From assembly GCF_001904745.1 (NCBI RefSeq), contig NZ_MRCD01000091.1:1-35150 (forward strand): DNA of 35,150 nucleotides, read 5' to 3'. The stretch's first letter is position 1; every line of letters starts with the position of its first letter. Positions 8,583 to 17,863 of this stretch are shown here, one piece after another. The notes below the pieces were generated by a model that had not been told where the DNA came from, did not search any database, and saw only the letters and a list, made by a program, of their open reading frames with translations. The position numbers and the translations under genes are program-made. The DNA is from Calothrix sp. HK-06 (GTDB taxonomy: Bacteria > Cyanobacteriota > Cyanobacteriia > Cyanobacteriales > Nostocaceae).

Positions 8583-9413
8583 TCAACCTGTCAACATGTT
8601 TCTTAATCTACGCATTGACTGATGCTTCTTTCTCCAAGTTTGTGGGGGAATATCATGATGTTGACGGAATTGACGTGAGAAGTGACAGGCATTTTGATAG
8701 CCAAGAGAGGTAGAAATTTGCTCAATAGTTTGTTTGCTTTCTTGAAGTAATTCGCGTGCAGCAGACATTCGTCGTTTAACAATCCAGCCATTTACGGTAT
8801 CTCCCGTTTGTTTTGCAACTCGGTGTGTTAAGTATGCTGCTGAATAACCAACTGCACTAGCTACGTCGCATAATGTAATGCCTAAATGGAAATTAGCTTC
8901 GATATAATCGAATACTTCCTGAAGCTGAGTATTTTTGGGAAATATAGACTCTGGCTTTGAAGTTGCGTTTTTATCTAGCGAAACATTTTCTACTATTTGG
9001 TTGCATTCGCGGGTGTACCATTCTTTCAAATGCTTTTGTTTTCTTAACTGAGCTGTAATTGTTCGTGTCAACTCATCTAAGGTTGATGGCTTCGTAACAT
9101 AGTCATCTGCTCCCATTTCCATACCTTTGCGAATGTCTGTTTTGGCGCCACTTCCAGCTAAAAAGATGAATGGAATAATTGCGGTTACTGGGTCTTCTTG
9201 CAATATGCTTAAAACATCATAACCGCTGATATCTGGCATTACGACATCGCAAATAATAATATCGGGAAGATGCGTTTGCACTTTTTGGATGCCAGTTATA
9301 CCGTTTTCAGCGCCAATTGTGTTGAACCCTTCAGCAGATAACCCATCTAAATATAAATTACGAGTAGTTCTGTCGTCTTCGATGATTAGGACTGTTTTGG
9401 ATGGTGGTTTCAT
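8583..9413 (-). CDS. Response regulator, REC plus AraC-type DNA-binding domain
   Basis: A 276-aa regulator. The receiver domain (about 5-125) has acidic residues at IEDD (12-14), the phospho-acceptor Asp56 in IICDVVMP and Lys108 in YVTKPS. The switch Thr/Ser position before GSG is Ala86. Residues about 163-268 form an AraC/XylS two-HTH domain (DVASAVGYSAAYLTHRV, then ISTSLGYQNACHFSRQF). It lies 148 bp downstream of the histidine kinase and on its strand, so they form a two-component pair. In Nostoc punctiforme the response regulator in this position (Npun_F1278) has been reported as essential for scytonemin synthesis. Equivalent control of scyA here is inferred from synteny. Confidence 0.88.
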   Translation of the reverse strand: MKPPSKTVLIIEDDRTTRNLYLDGLSAEGFNTIGAENGITGIQKVQTHLPDIIICDVVMPDISGYDVLSILQEDPVTAIIPFIFLAGSGAKTDIRKGMEMGADDYVTKPSTLDELTRTITAQLRKQKHLKEWYTRECNQIVENVSLDKNATSKPESIFPKNTQLQEVFDYIEANFHLGITLCDVASAVGYSAAYLTHRVAKQTGDTVNGWIVKRRMSAARELLQESKQTIEQISTSLGYQNACHFSRQFRQHHDIPPQTWRKKHQSMRRLRNMLTG

Positions 9414-9470
9414 AGCTAGTAATCAAATTGTGTAAATAGTTAATTCTAGACTTTCGTAATTGATAATTCT

Positions 9471-9551
9471 AGAAACCGGGTTTTTAGTTGAAATTTTGTT
9501 ATAAAAATAACGATTTGTCTGCGACAATGAATGGCTATAAACCCGGTTTCT
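9471..9551. repeat. AGAAACCGGGTTT dispersed repeat, copy A
   Basis: Inverted ends AGAAACCGGGTTT and AAACCCGGTTTCT flank about 55 bp of AT-rich DNA. Related copies are at 12194-12260, 22268-22334 and 24657-24722. It lies between the kinase and response regulator genes and could form a hairpin in their mRNA. Confidence 0.7.
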
Positions 9552-9561
9552 GAGCGTAACT

Positions 9562-11454
9562 CTAAGTAGGTAAGGTGACTACAAACTGAGTTCCAGTACC
9601 TACCTGACTTTCAACGCTAATTTCACCGCTGTGTAACTCAACAAGAGTTTTTACAATTGATAAGCCCAACCCAGTACCCGCAATACTATCAATATTGCTG
9701 CCTCGGTAAAATGGCTCAAATATATGCGGTTTATCAATGGCTGGAATACCAATGCCTGTGTCTTTTACTTGAAAGAGAATACTTCTATCTTTTCGCATAA
9801 TTTCTAAGGTTACGGTACTACCTAGCGGAGAGTATTTAATAGCATTCGACAATAAATTATTGAGAATGTGATGTAAAAATTTGGGATCTAAGCAAACTGC
9901 TGTAAACTTTTCGTGGCTGATTACGTGAATAAATTTCTGATTGCCGTTAGCTATTTGAACTTGTATGGCAATGTCACGACAGAATTTATCTAGGTCAATT
10001 TCACTAGGATGAATTTCTAACTTAGCTGCATCTGCTTTACCGTATAAAAGAATGTCATCTAATAAATGACTTAGTTGTTCAACAGCAGTTAAAATTAAAT
10101 CTAAATAAGAACGATTTTTTTCTTCGTTCCACTGGTGAATGTGTCGTCTCAACAAATCTGCTGAAAACGAGACTATATTCAACGGTGTACGAAATTGATG
10201 GCAGAGCATTGAAACAAACCTTTCGCGTAACTCGCTAAGATGTTTTGCTTGTTCCAAAGCTTGACGCACTTCTGACTCAGCTTGTTTGTAATCGGTAATG
10301 TCGATTGCTGTGATTAATTCTACAGATTCGTCGCTGAAATCAAAAATGCCATTAGTTAATGTAACAGTACAAGCTAACCATCTTTTAACTCCATTTTTAG
10401 TAACAACCTGCATTTCCTGATATTCACTTCCACCTCCACTAGACTTATTAACCTGTCGTAAGCGTTTGTTTACTAGCAGTTCATTTAGAGGAACCTCATA
10501 TAACAGTTGTTCGAGTGTATATCCAGTAAGAGTTTCAGCCGCTGGGTTAACATAACATAAATTTGAATCTTTAATTAGAAAAATGCTAGCTTGATTTGTT
10601 TCTGCTAAAACCCGAAAACGAGCTTCATTAAGTCGTAGCGCTTGCTCAGTTTTTTGGGACTCTGTAATATCCCATATACTCCATACCCGACCGATAATTT
10701 TGTTGTCTAAACGATGCGGTTCGGAGTAATGTGCGAAAATTCTGCCGTCTTTGAGTTCAATTAAATCATAACGCTCTATTTCTAATTGCGCTGGCATCTC
10801 CCAAACAGAGGAACGAAAAGCTTCTATGTCTTTAACCTTAGACTCGAAAAATGCTTTTGCGCGTCCACAACCTTTAGTCAAACGAACCTCTGAAGGCAGA
10901 TGCCACATATCCATAAATTTTTGGTTGTAACAGAGAATTTCACCTTCAAAATTAACGGCAAGTATTCCGTTAGCCGAAGACTCAAAGGTCGAACGCAAAA
11001 GTGCAAGCGATAACTCCAACTCTGCTTCTTTCTTTTTATAAGCAGAAGAAAATTCAGTTGATGAAAATTCAGTAGGAGAATATAAGTTTGTACTTACCTG
11101 GTCTAAATCTTTTGGATGATGTACATATCCACATCCAATACTTAGCTCATTTTCTTCAGCGTAAACAATCGACATTTCAATTGGAATTAATTGACCAATT
11201 TTAGTAGTTAATTGTGAAGCTAAATTTACTCTCGTATGCTGCAACTCTTGCCATATGTTTTCCCAATTATTAACAATCTCCGCATCGATATCGAATAAAG
11301 ACATTTTCATTAACTGGTCGCGCGAGTATCCGCTTAAATGACACATCGCATCATTAACATACAGAAAAGACCCTGACTCATTGATGCAAAATGATGCATC
11401 AGCGGCTCGATTTAATATTAAATCAGCGAATAATCGGTTTTCTAATACAAACAT
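9562..11454 (-). CDS. Soluble multi-PAS sensor histidine kinase
   Basis: A 630-aa kinase with no membrane segment. The domain order is PAS1 about 12-115, PAS2 about 150-265, PAS3 about 275-392, a short coiled coil, HisKA with the phosphorylated His419 (SMLCHQFRTPLN), and HATPase_c with N box NNLLSNAIKYSP, G1 DTGIGIP and G2 GTGLGLSIV. It is encoded divergently from scyA and just upstream of an AraC-type response regulator, the arrangement of the scytonemin two-component system in N. punctiforme (Npun_F1277/F1278). It probably senses a UV-A or redox-related cytoplasmic cue; the signal cannot be read from the sequence. The gene contains no GGCGCC site, unlike most genes in the window. Confidence 0.92.
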   Translation of the reverse strand: MFVLENRLFADLILNRAADASFCINESGSFLYVNDAMCHLSGYSRDQLMKMSLFDIDAEIVNNWENIWQELQHTRVNLASQLTTKIGQLIPIEMSIVYAEENELSIGCGYVHHPKDLDQVSTNLYSPTEFSSTEFSSAYKKKEAELELSLALLRSTFESSANGILAVNFEGEILCYNQKFMDMWHLPSEVRLTKGCGRAKAFFESKVKDIEAFRSSVWEMPAQLEIERYDLIELKDGRIFAHYSEPHRLDNKIIGRVWSIWDITESQKTEQALRLNEARFRVLAETNQASIFLIKDSNLCYVNPAAETLTGYTLEQLLYEVPLNELLVNKRLRQVNKSSGGGSEYQEMQVVTKNGVKRWLACTVTLTNGIFDFSDESVELITAIDITDYKQAESEVRQALEQAKHLSELRERFVSMLCHQFRTPLNIVSFSADLLRRHIHQWNEEKNRSYLDLILTAVEQLSHLLDDILLYGKADAAKLEIHPSEIDLDKFCRDIAIQVQIANGNQKFIHVISHEKFTAVCLDPKFLHHILNNLLSNAIKYSPLGSTVTLEIMRKDRSILFQVKDTGIGIPAIDKPHIFEPFYRGSNIDSIAGTGLGLSIVKTLVELHSGEISVESQVGTGTQFVVTLPT

Positions 11455-12655
11455 TCTGTCGAGCCAGCACTTAATGGTTAATAGACACAGATTTTTGTAC
11501 CTCTTTTGTCTCTAGCTTGTAAAAAATCTAGTTTTAGATTTACCAAGCTTTGGACTAATGGAGATTTACAGTTAATTCAGTTGTTGGAACCTAGCCGATG
11601 TCGGTAACACTTAGGAATACTATAAACAATATTAAAATAAATATATAGTTCTTCAACATAAAATTCACAATTTCTTTATATTTGCATTTGGACAAGATTT
11701 TGAATGCACAAAATGCGGCGTTTGCTTTTTTAAACAAACCCGTTTGCAGACTTTATATAGATTAAAAAATTATTAGTAAATTAAAATTATGAATAATATA
11801 AATTTAAGCCGGAAATCCAAACGCAAAAATAGATCTTTGTATAAATCATTGTAGAATTCGTGATATTTATTAGTTCGATAAAATAAATTTCTATTCTCTA
11901 AAAAATTTAAGCGTAATTTTACTGATATACCTCTGTGTGTACAGATTCAATAAGAATACTTAGCTTAAATCTTAGTAGAATAGTAATCATTTTTGCCTTT
12001 GTTATTGCCTTCTTTGGGATTTAACTACAAATATGTTTACAAAGTCATCTATCGTAAGAAATACGGTAAAGCATGAGTCTACTGAGTTTTTATTATGCAT
12101 CTATCTAAAGGCAGACATTATGTGTAGGTATAATGTATGCATCATCACATTCATTTGGTTTAAGCTCAGGGTAGAGCAGTAACACAAAATTGTAGAAACC
12201 GGGTTTTTTAGTTGATAACTTGTAATTAAAATAAGGATTTTTCTTAAAAACTGGGTTTCTTAGTGATAATATGCTTTTGCGTATATTACAAGTAGTAGAT
12301 GGTATAAGTAGTAGTATCACTCCATGTATAGATGTATATCTAATAAAAAACGATAGCTATTGTTATAGAGCATACACAGAAAGAATTGATAACCCAATCA
12401 AAAGAAAATTCATTGCAGTTAAGAATGAAGCTCTTGTACTGTTACTAGTGTGAAAACAAATTAAAACAATTGTTAAGTTTTTCACTCACTACTCAAATGT
12501 AGCGGGTGTTACAGTTTTCTTCAGATTAATTCAAGCTGTTTTTACGCTCGTTGTGAGAGTCAAGCAGTTCACGGCGCCGATGTTTTGGCTGTAAGTGTAG
12601 GTTCAGCTTGGATGATAGATAACAAGCGACGGCAAGTAATTTAGGAATCAACAAC
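11455..12655. promoter_or_regulatory. 1.2-kb divergent control region between kinase gene and scyA
   Basis: AT-rich, with no supported gene (small frames at 12105-12453 look random). It must hold the promoters for the kinase operon and for the scy operon. It contains a dispersed repeat at 12194-12260, and a GGCGCC at 12573, the first in over 3 kb. Before scyA there is a weak ribosome site, AGGA, about 9 bases from the ATG. I cannot assign a -10/-35 pair or a regulator box with confidence. Confidence 0.55.
12194..12260. repeat. AGAAACCGGGTTT dispersed repeat, copy B
   Basis: The left arm AGAAACCGGGTTT is followed by TTTAGTTGATAACTTGTAAT and closed by AAACTGGGTTTCT. The inner segment GATAACTTGTAAT also occurs in copy C, showing common descent. 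Here it lies in the scyA/kinase control region. Confidence 0.7.
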
Positions 12656-14497
12656 ATGAGCCATAACAACACCACATCTGCAATTGCCTCTAAAACCCAG
12701 GTAAGTACAAGATATACATCAGGTGATGGCGGTTCAATAGAACCAAGAACTAGTAATTTAAAACAAACTCTTCCAGTACAACCGCTTAACGTTGCTGAAG
12801 CAGTTGTACAAATGCTAGAGAATTTAGGAATCGAAAGCGCGCACGGTGTTGCTGGTGGAGCAATGGCGACATTATGGGGAGCGCTATCGAACAGCAAGGT
12901 GCAAGTTCTTAACTACCGCCATGAAACAGGCGCCGCATTTGCTGCTGCCGAAGCGTACTTTGCATCAGACTGTCCAACTGTGACTTTTACCACGGCAGGT
13001 CCAGGTATTACCAATGCCCTAACTGGATTATTCGCAGCGCGCGGTGAAGGAGCAAAAGTTATTTTACTCTCAGCTTGTACTTCTGCTCCACAACGTGGAC
13101 GTTGGGCAATACAAGAAACGAGTAGTCATACTTTACCTACCGACGGCATTTTTACGTCAGGTACACTATTTAATTACGCGATTACAATTGAGTCACCCGC
13201 TCAACTACCGCAAATTTTCCGCCGATTAGCATTAGGTTTAGCACAACCAGGCGGTTTTGTAGCGCATTTAAGTATTCCCACAGCGGTTCAAAATACCCCC
13301 GTTGATAGCGTCATCATTCCTCAAATGACAGCGCAGTCTTCTTCAATGGGAGTAAATGAAAATGTAATCACGCAAACAATCCAGATGCTTAGTGAGGGAC
13401 CCTTCGCTATTTGGTTAGGGTTTGGTGCCCGTCATGCAAGTAAAGAAATTCTTGAACTTGCCGAACGTACTGGCGCCGCTGTAATGTGTTCACCACGTGG
13501 AAAAGGTATTTTCCCAGAAAACCACTCACAATTTATTGGTGTAACAGGATTAGGTGGGCATGGTTCAGTTATGACCCACATGCAAGAGCAGACTCCTTTG
13601 CATACTTTAGTACTAGGAACTCGTTTGGGTGAGCCAACATCGTTTTGGAATCCGACAATGATTCCTCCTGGCGGTTTTATTCACGTAGATAGTGACCCAG
13701 AAGTACCTGGAGTTGCTTTTCCAAATGCTCCAACTTTTCCGATTCAATGCGATATCAAAACTTTTTTGCAAGCACTTCTCGACCGTTTGCCAAAAGACTT
13801 TCCTTCAACATCGACATTGACACTTCCCAATCCTGAGAAAGACGAAATTGCAGAAGCCACTGTACCACTTGTACGCCCTGAAGTGTTGATGGAAGCAATT
13901 CAAAAAGTAATTGTCGAAGGTAGTGATGCCATTGTAATGGCTGAGTCAGGAAATTCTTTCACTTGGTCAACACATTGTCTAAGATTCAGTAACGCAAATC
14001 GTTACCGCGTTAGTACTGGTGTTGGTTCAATGGGTCATGTTACGACTGGAGTCGTTGGTGCCGCATTTGCACGTAAAGGTAAAGCAGTTGCAATAGTTGG
14101 CGACGGTTCGATGTTGATGAATAACGAAATCAACACTGCCGTAAAATATGGAATTCCTGCTGTGTGGATTGTACTCAACGATGCCCGCTACAACATGTGT
14201 TATCAAGGTATGCAAATGTTGGGGATGACAGGCGCCGATGCGACAATGCCCGAAACCGACTTTGTAATGGTTGCTCGTGGTATGGGCGCCGAAGGAGTTC
14301 GTGTTGAAGAAGAATCAGATTTAGAAAGCGCACTTGAAATGGCGATGAAATCATCTGAACCCTTCGTGATTGATGTGATGATAGACCCAAATAGAAGGGC
14401 GCCTTCAAAAGGACGTAACCAAGGTTTAGCATCGCTTGGAGTCAAATCAACTCCAGCCAAAACAACAACAGAACAAATTTCATTCCCCAATATTTAA
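12656..14497 (+). CDS. scyA: ScyA, thiamine-diphosphate-dependent acyloin synthase of scytonemin synthesis
   Basis: A 613-aa homologue of the acetolactate synthase large subunit. Known ScyA couples indole-3-pyruvate with 4-hydroxyphenylpyruvate, losing CO2, to give the labile beta-keto acid precursor of the scytonemin monomer. The N-terminal pyrimidine-binding domain has the activating Glu90 in NYRHETGAAFA. The C-terminal diphosphate domain has the ThDP motif GDGSMLMNNE starting at Gly482 and closing near Asn508. An approximately 40-residue polar N-terminal extension precedes the first domain. It is the first gene of a plus-strand run with scyB and scyC close behind, which excludes a housekeeping ilvB role. 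Expected location is cytoplasmic. Confidence 0.95.
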   Translation: MSHNNTTSAIASKTQVSTRYTSGDGGSIEPRTSNLKQTLPVQPLNVAEAVVQMLENLGIESAHGVAGGAMATLWGALSNSKVQVLNYRHETGAAFAAAEAYFASDCPTVTFTTAGPGITNALTGLFAARGEGAKVILLSACTSAPQRGRWAIQETSSHTLPTDGIFTSGTLFNYAITIESPAQLPQIFRRLALGLAQPGGFVAHLSIPTAVQNTPVDSVIIPQMTAQSSSMGVNENVITQTIQMLSEGPFAIWLGFGARHASKEILELAERTGAAVMCSPRGKGIFPENHSQFIGVTGLGGHGSVMTHMQEQTPLHTLVLGTRLGEPTSFWNPTMIPPGGFIHVDSDPEVPGVAFPNAPTFPIQCDIKTFLQALLDRLPKDFPSTSTLTLPNPEKDEIAEATVPLVRPEVLMEAIQKVIVEGSDAIVMAESGNSFTWSTHCLRFSNANRYRVSTGVGSMGHVTTGVVGAAFARKGKAVAIVGDGSMLMNNEINTAVKYGIPAVWIVLNDARYNMCYQGMQMLGMTGADATMPETDFVMVARGMGAEGVRVEEESDLESALEMAMKSSEPFVIDVMIDPNRRAPSKGRNQGLASLGVKSTPAKTTTEQISFPNI

Positions 14498-14538
14498 GTA
14501 AATAGTGAGTAGTGAGTAGCAACTAGCAATCGTAAAAA

Positions 14539-15603
14539 ATGGTTAATTTATTTGAAAACGTCAGCGAAATGGGTCATGAGCAAGTACTTTTTTGTCATGG
14601 TAAAGACCCAGATATCAAAGCAATAATCGCTATCCATGACACAACTTTAGGCCCAGCAATGGGAGCAACACGTTTGTACCCGTATCCAAACGAAGAAGCT
14701 GCACTTAATGATGCATTGCGTCTAAGTCGCGGCATGACGTACAAAGCTGCATGTGCTAATATTCCTGCGGGTGGTGGTAAAGCTGTAATTATTGCTAAAC
14801 CCGAACAAAAAACCGATGAATTGCTCCGTGCTTACGGGCAATTTATTCAAAAATTAAATGGACGTTTTATCACTGGACAAGATATAAATCTTACCCCAGC
14901 AGATGTACGTACAATTAGTCAAGAAACAAAATTTGTTGTTGGAGTAGAAGAAAAATCGGGTGGTCCTGCTCCTGTAACTGCTTGGGGAGTATTTTTAGGT
15001 ATTAAAGCTGCCGTACAGTTTCAATTAAAAGCTGTAGATTTACAAGGCATTAGAGTTGCCGTGCAAGGTTTAGGGAATGTTGGCAAGAATGTTTGCCAGC
15101 ATTTATATGAAAACGGCGCCAAATTATATGTTACTGATATAAGTCCCGAAAAAGCTGAAGAAATCAGGAACTTGTATGGTGCAACAGTAGTAGAACCAGA
15201 CGAGATTTTTTCACAAGACGTAGATATTTTCTCACCTTGTGCGATGGGTGGTATTTTGAATAGTCAAACAATACCACAATTGCGCGCTTCGATAGTAGCA
15301 GGTGCCGCAAATAATCAGCTTGGACAAGAAAAACTTCATGGTCAAATGTTAACCGATAAAGGTATTACATATTGTCCAGATTATGTAATCAATGCGGGTG
15401 GACTTATCAACGTTTATAACGAAATGATAGGTTATAACGAAGAGAAAGCTTTCCAACAAGTAAATAATATTTACGATACTTTACTAGAAATATTCACTCG
15501 TGCCCACGAGAGAGGTATCACAACTAATGATGCTTCTAAGCTCATAGCTGAAGACAGAATTATGAAAGCAAGAAAGAGTAGTTATCAACCTATTGCTGCA
15601 TAG
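14539..15603 (+). CDS. scyB: ScyB, tryptophan dehydrogenase (Leu/Phe dehydrogenase family)
   Basis: A 354-aa NAD-dependent amino acid dehydrogenase. Known ScyB oxidatively deaminates tryptophan to indole-3-pyruvate for ScyA. Visible features are the substrate-domain sequence SRGMTYKAACANIPAGGGKA with catalytic lysines Lys69 and Lys81, the downstream TGQDINLT block, and the Rossmann motif VAVQGLGNVGKNV. Length and layout match leucine dehydrogenases. It starts 41 bp after scyA, with short direct repeats AGTGAGTAGTGAGTAG in the spacer, and ends 9 bp before scyC, so the three are surely cotranscribed. Confidence 0.95.
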   Translation: MVNLFENVSEMGHEQVLFCHGKDPDIKAIIAIHDTTLGPAMGATRLYPYPNEEAALNDALRLSRGMTYKAACANIPAGGGKAVIIAKPEQKTDELLRAYGQFIQKLNGRFITGQDINLTPADVRTISQETKFVVGVEEKSGGPAPVTAWGVFLGIKAAVQFQLKAVDLQGIRVAVQGLGNVGKNVCQHLYENGAKLYVTDISPEKAEEIRNLYGATVVEPDEIFSQDVDIFSPCAMGGILNSQTIPQLRASIVAGAANNQLGQEKLHGQMLTDKGITYCPDYVINAGGLINVYNEMIGYNEEKAFQQVNNIYDTLLEIFTRAHERGITTNDASKLIAEDRIMKARKSSYQPIAA

Positions 15604-15612
15604 GTAAACAAC

Positions 15613-16584
15613 ATGGAAAAAAATACATTTGCTACATCAGCTTATATTGCGACCTCACCCGATACAGCTTTCGACTATCTTTGTAGTCTTAAAAATTTGG
15701 ATGAGTGGACATTATATAGTCGAATGACAGAACAAGTTGATGAAAATACCTGGATGGGAACAGCTTCTGGGTATCACAAACCCTTGTACTATCACGTTAA
15801 GAAACTAGAGCATCCATTTTTCTACGGTATTGAATGGCACTGTGGACTTGAGTATCAAAAATATCATCAAGTTTACCCTGTTCTGCTTTTCCCTAGTAAT
15901 TATATCGAACCGGGAACCGATGAAAAAGGTGTTTATTTGCATTGGTTGAGTTTTGTTGACCCAAAACGACAAACTCAAATGATTATGCAAGGTATTCATA
16001 CTGTACATACTTCTGAATGTCGCTCGCTTAAAGGTAATTTAGAACGTAAAGCTGGTTTAAACGGCGCCGCTAAAGGTAAGTACTATATAGATACTGACAC
16101 CATTTATGTTGATGCTCCCATTGAAGTTGGGGTTGAATATTTATCTGACCTCAATAACATGAATGACTGGGCACACTTGCTGAGACCAGATGGGGAAGTT
16201 TCTGCTTTTGAAGGTAATTATTTTGATGAGTACGACCAAAAAGTAAAAGCTACCTTGCGAGTCCAACCTACTAGCAAATGGTATTTGGTCGAGCATGAAT
16301 TCTTTTATCCAGACCAAAACTTTTATCAGCGTTGTCCTAGCATGTTGATACCAGCATCTTATGCTTTTGGTGACCCAGAGGCGCCTGGTTTTATTCTGCA
16401 CCGTATCGCATTTTGGAAACATGGTGAACAATTACCTCACGGTAAACTTCAAATTGAAGACTTTGGCGCCGAAAGTATGAATATTAAGCGTTTAACTGAA
16501 GCTAAAGCTGGTAATTTAGATGCGTTTAACCGTGGTCAAAGTTATATTCCAGTTGCAAAGCGAGAATTAGCAACAGTAGGGTAG
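15613..16584 (+). CDS. scyC: ScyC, scytonemin monomer cyclase
   Basis: A 323-aa protein in the ScyC position. Known ScyC closes the ring of the ScyA product to give the tricyclic ketone scytonemin monomer. The sequence looks like two related halves of about 150 residues. Half one has SAYIATSPDTAFDYLCSLKN, LDEW, a YP.LLFPSNY block and ERKAG. Half two has DTIYVDAPIEVGVEYLSDLN, MNDW, a CPSMLIPASY block and EAKAG. The pattern suggests tandem SRPBCC/polyketide-cyclase-like domains; that fold is inferred. There is no signal peptide, so it should be cytoplasmic. The stop codon lies inside a strong hairpin (16581-16605). Confidence 0.93.
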   Translation: MEKNTFATSAYIATSPDTAFDYLCSLKNLDEWTLYSRMTEQVDENTWMGTASGYHKPLYYHVKKLEHPFFYGIEWHCGLEYQKYHQVYPVLLFPSNYIEPGTDEKGVYLHWLSFVDPKRQTQMIMQGIHTVHTSECRSLKGNLERKAGLNGAAKGKYYIDTDTIYVDAPIEVGVEYLSDLNNMNDWAHLLRPDGEVSAFEGNYFDEYDQKVKATLRVQPTSKWYLVEHEFFYPDQNFYQRCPSMLIPASYAFGDPEAPGFILHRIAFWKHGEQLPHGKLQIEDFGAESMNIKRLTEAKAGNLDAFNRGQSYIPVAKRELATVG

Positions 16585-16605
16585 GGTGGGCACTGCCCAC
16601 CTTAC
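16581..16605. terminator. Hairpin overlapping the scyC stop codon
   Basis: GTAGGGTGGGCA and TGCCCACCTTAC pair around a single C, about 11 of 12 positions. The scyC stop (16582-16584) is within the stem. No U-run follows, so it is a processing or attenuation site or a dispersed REP-like repeat rather than a classic terminator. It separates scyABC from scyDEF and could set different expression levels. Confidence 0.5.
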
Positions 16606-16690
16606 TGATGAATACACTCTTGTTACAGAGCTATCCGCTTTGTAACTTTTATCTGTAAGGTGCTTTATTCCTTAAAAGTAATATTTACAT

Positions 16691-17833
16691 ATGATTCAAG
16701 AACTTACAAAAACACAGTTTACAGTACTTGCTGATAAACTTGACAATCCGAAGGGTCTTTGTTTTGGTCCCGACGGTAATGTTTATGTAACAGAAGCAGG
16801 AATAGGGGGTAATGGAATTTCCATACCCGCAGCGAGCGGTCAAGGTAATTTACATTATGGTGCAACAGGCGCCGTTACAAAAATTGAAATTGATAGTGAA
16901 AATAGTAAAACTCAACGTGTAATTACAGGACTACCTTCTGTTGCATTTGCAGATGGAACTGGAGCAGCAGGCCCTCACGATATTAAATTTGATTCTAATG
17001 GTTTAGCTTACGTTTTACTTGGCTATGCTGCGAATCCGGAGTTCCGCCATGTATTAGGTGATACCGAGCTTGGCAAAATTGTCAAAGTTGATTTTAATAC
17101 AAATTCTTGGAGTTCTATTGCTGACATTGCTGACTACGAACTCCTAAACAACCCAGATGGAAATGATATAGTTAGCAATCCTTTAGCCTTCATTATTGAT
17201 GAAGAAGAAACTTTACAGAATCTTCTTATTGCGGATGCGGGAGCTAATGATATACTCAGTGTATGTACTGAAGGAAATAATCTTAAGCTTCAAGCTGTAC
17301 TTCCTTCTCAAGTATTAACTAATCCAATCTTTCCAGGTTCTGGCGCCCTAAATTTTGACAAGGGACACACACCACCACCCGGTGCTTATAGTGATACGCG
17401 ACCATCACAAATAAAAATAGCACCAGTCCCTACAAGTATTGTCAAAGGCCTTGATAAAGCTTATTACATCAGCACATTCACTGGTTTTCCTTTTCCTGAA
17501 GGTGAAGCAAAAATCTATCGTGTTGATACTGACGGACAAATAACAGTTTTTGCGGATGGCTTTACACAACTGATTGATTTAGCTTTTGATGCTAAGGGTA
17601 ATTTATACGCCTTACAGCATATGAATCAATCAGGCTGGAAAGGAAAGAATGAAGGCTCACTAATAAGAATAGCACCCGATGGTACTCGCACGACTCTTTT
17701 AAGTGGTGAGGGGTTAGAGGCGCCTGCTGCTTTAGTTATTGGTTCTGATAATGCCTTTTATTTAATAAATCGAGGTGGGCGCCCAGGTCAAGGGCAAGTC
17801 ATCCGCATTGAAATGAAGCACTTAAGTGCTTAA
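16691..17833 (+). CDS. scyD: ScyD, NHL/beta-propeller protein of the ScyD/ScyE family
   Basis: A 380-aa beta-propeller-like protein with repeated DNPKGLCFGPDGNVYVTEAG-type blades, HDIKFDSNGLAYVL, and a C-terminal LAFDAKGNLYALQHM. It is a clear paralogue of the next gene product, ScyE. It has no signal peptide, and an in-frame stop just upstream of the ATG (16679-16681) rules out a longer start. It also lacks the PEP-CTERM tail found on ScyE and ScyF, so it should be cytoplasmic unless exported another way. Its biochemical role in scytonemin maturation is unknown. Confidence 0.9.
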   Translation: MIQELTKTQFTVLADKLDNPKGLCFGPDGNVYVTEAGIGGNGISIPAASGQGNLHYGATGAVTKIEIDSENSKTQRVITGLPSVAFADGTGAAGPHDIKFDSNGLAYVLLGYAANPEFRHVLGDTELGKIVKVDFNTNSWSSIADIADYELLNNPDGNDIVSNPLAFIIDEEETLQNLLIADAGANDILSVCTEGNNLKLQAVLPSQVLTNPIFPGSGALNFDKGHTPPPGAYSDTRPSQIKIAPVPTSIVKGLDKAYYISTFTGFPFPEGEAKIYRVDTDGQITVFADGFTQLIDLAFDAKGNLYALQHMNQSGWKGKNEGSLIRIAPDGTRTTLLSGEGLEAPAALVIGSDNAFYLINRGGRPGQGQVIRIEMKHLSA

Positions 17834-17863
17834 TACGAGTATCCAATATTTAATTTACAAAAC

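Noticed and set aside
8507-8713. 68-codon plus-strand frame
   Set aside because: It lies mostly antisense to the AraC domain of the response regulator and has no protein-like features.
12105-12453. Small overlapping frames in the scyA upstream region
   Set aside because: They have no ribosome sites or recognisable protein features, and they overlap a dispersed repeat on both strands.
14027-14490. Several minus-strand frames inside scyA
   Set aside because: They are antisense shadows of a well-supported gene, with no independent signals.
12656-14497. Housekeeping acetolactate synthase (ilvB)
   Set aside because: The neighbours scyB-scyF and the missing small-subunit gene point to ScyA.
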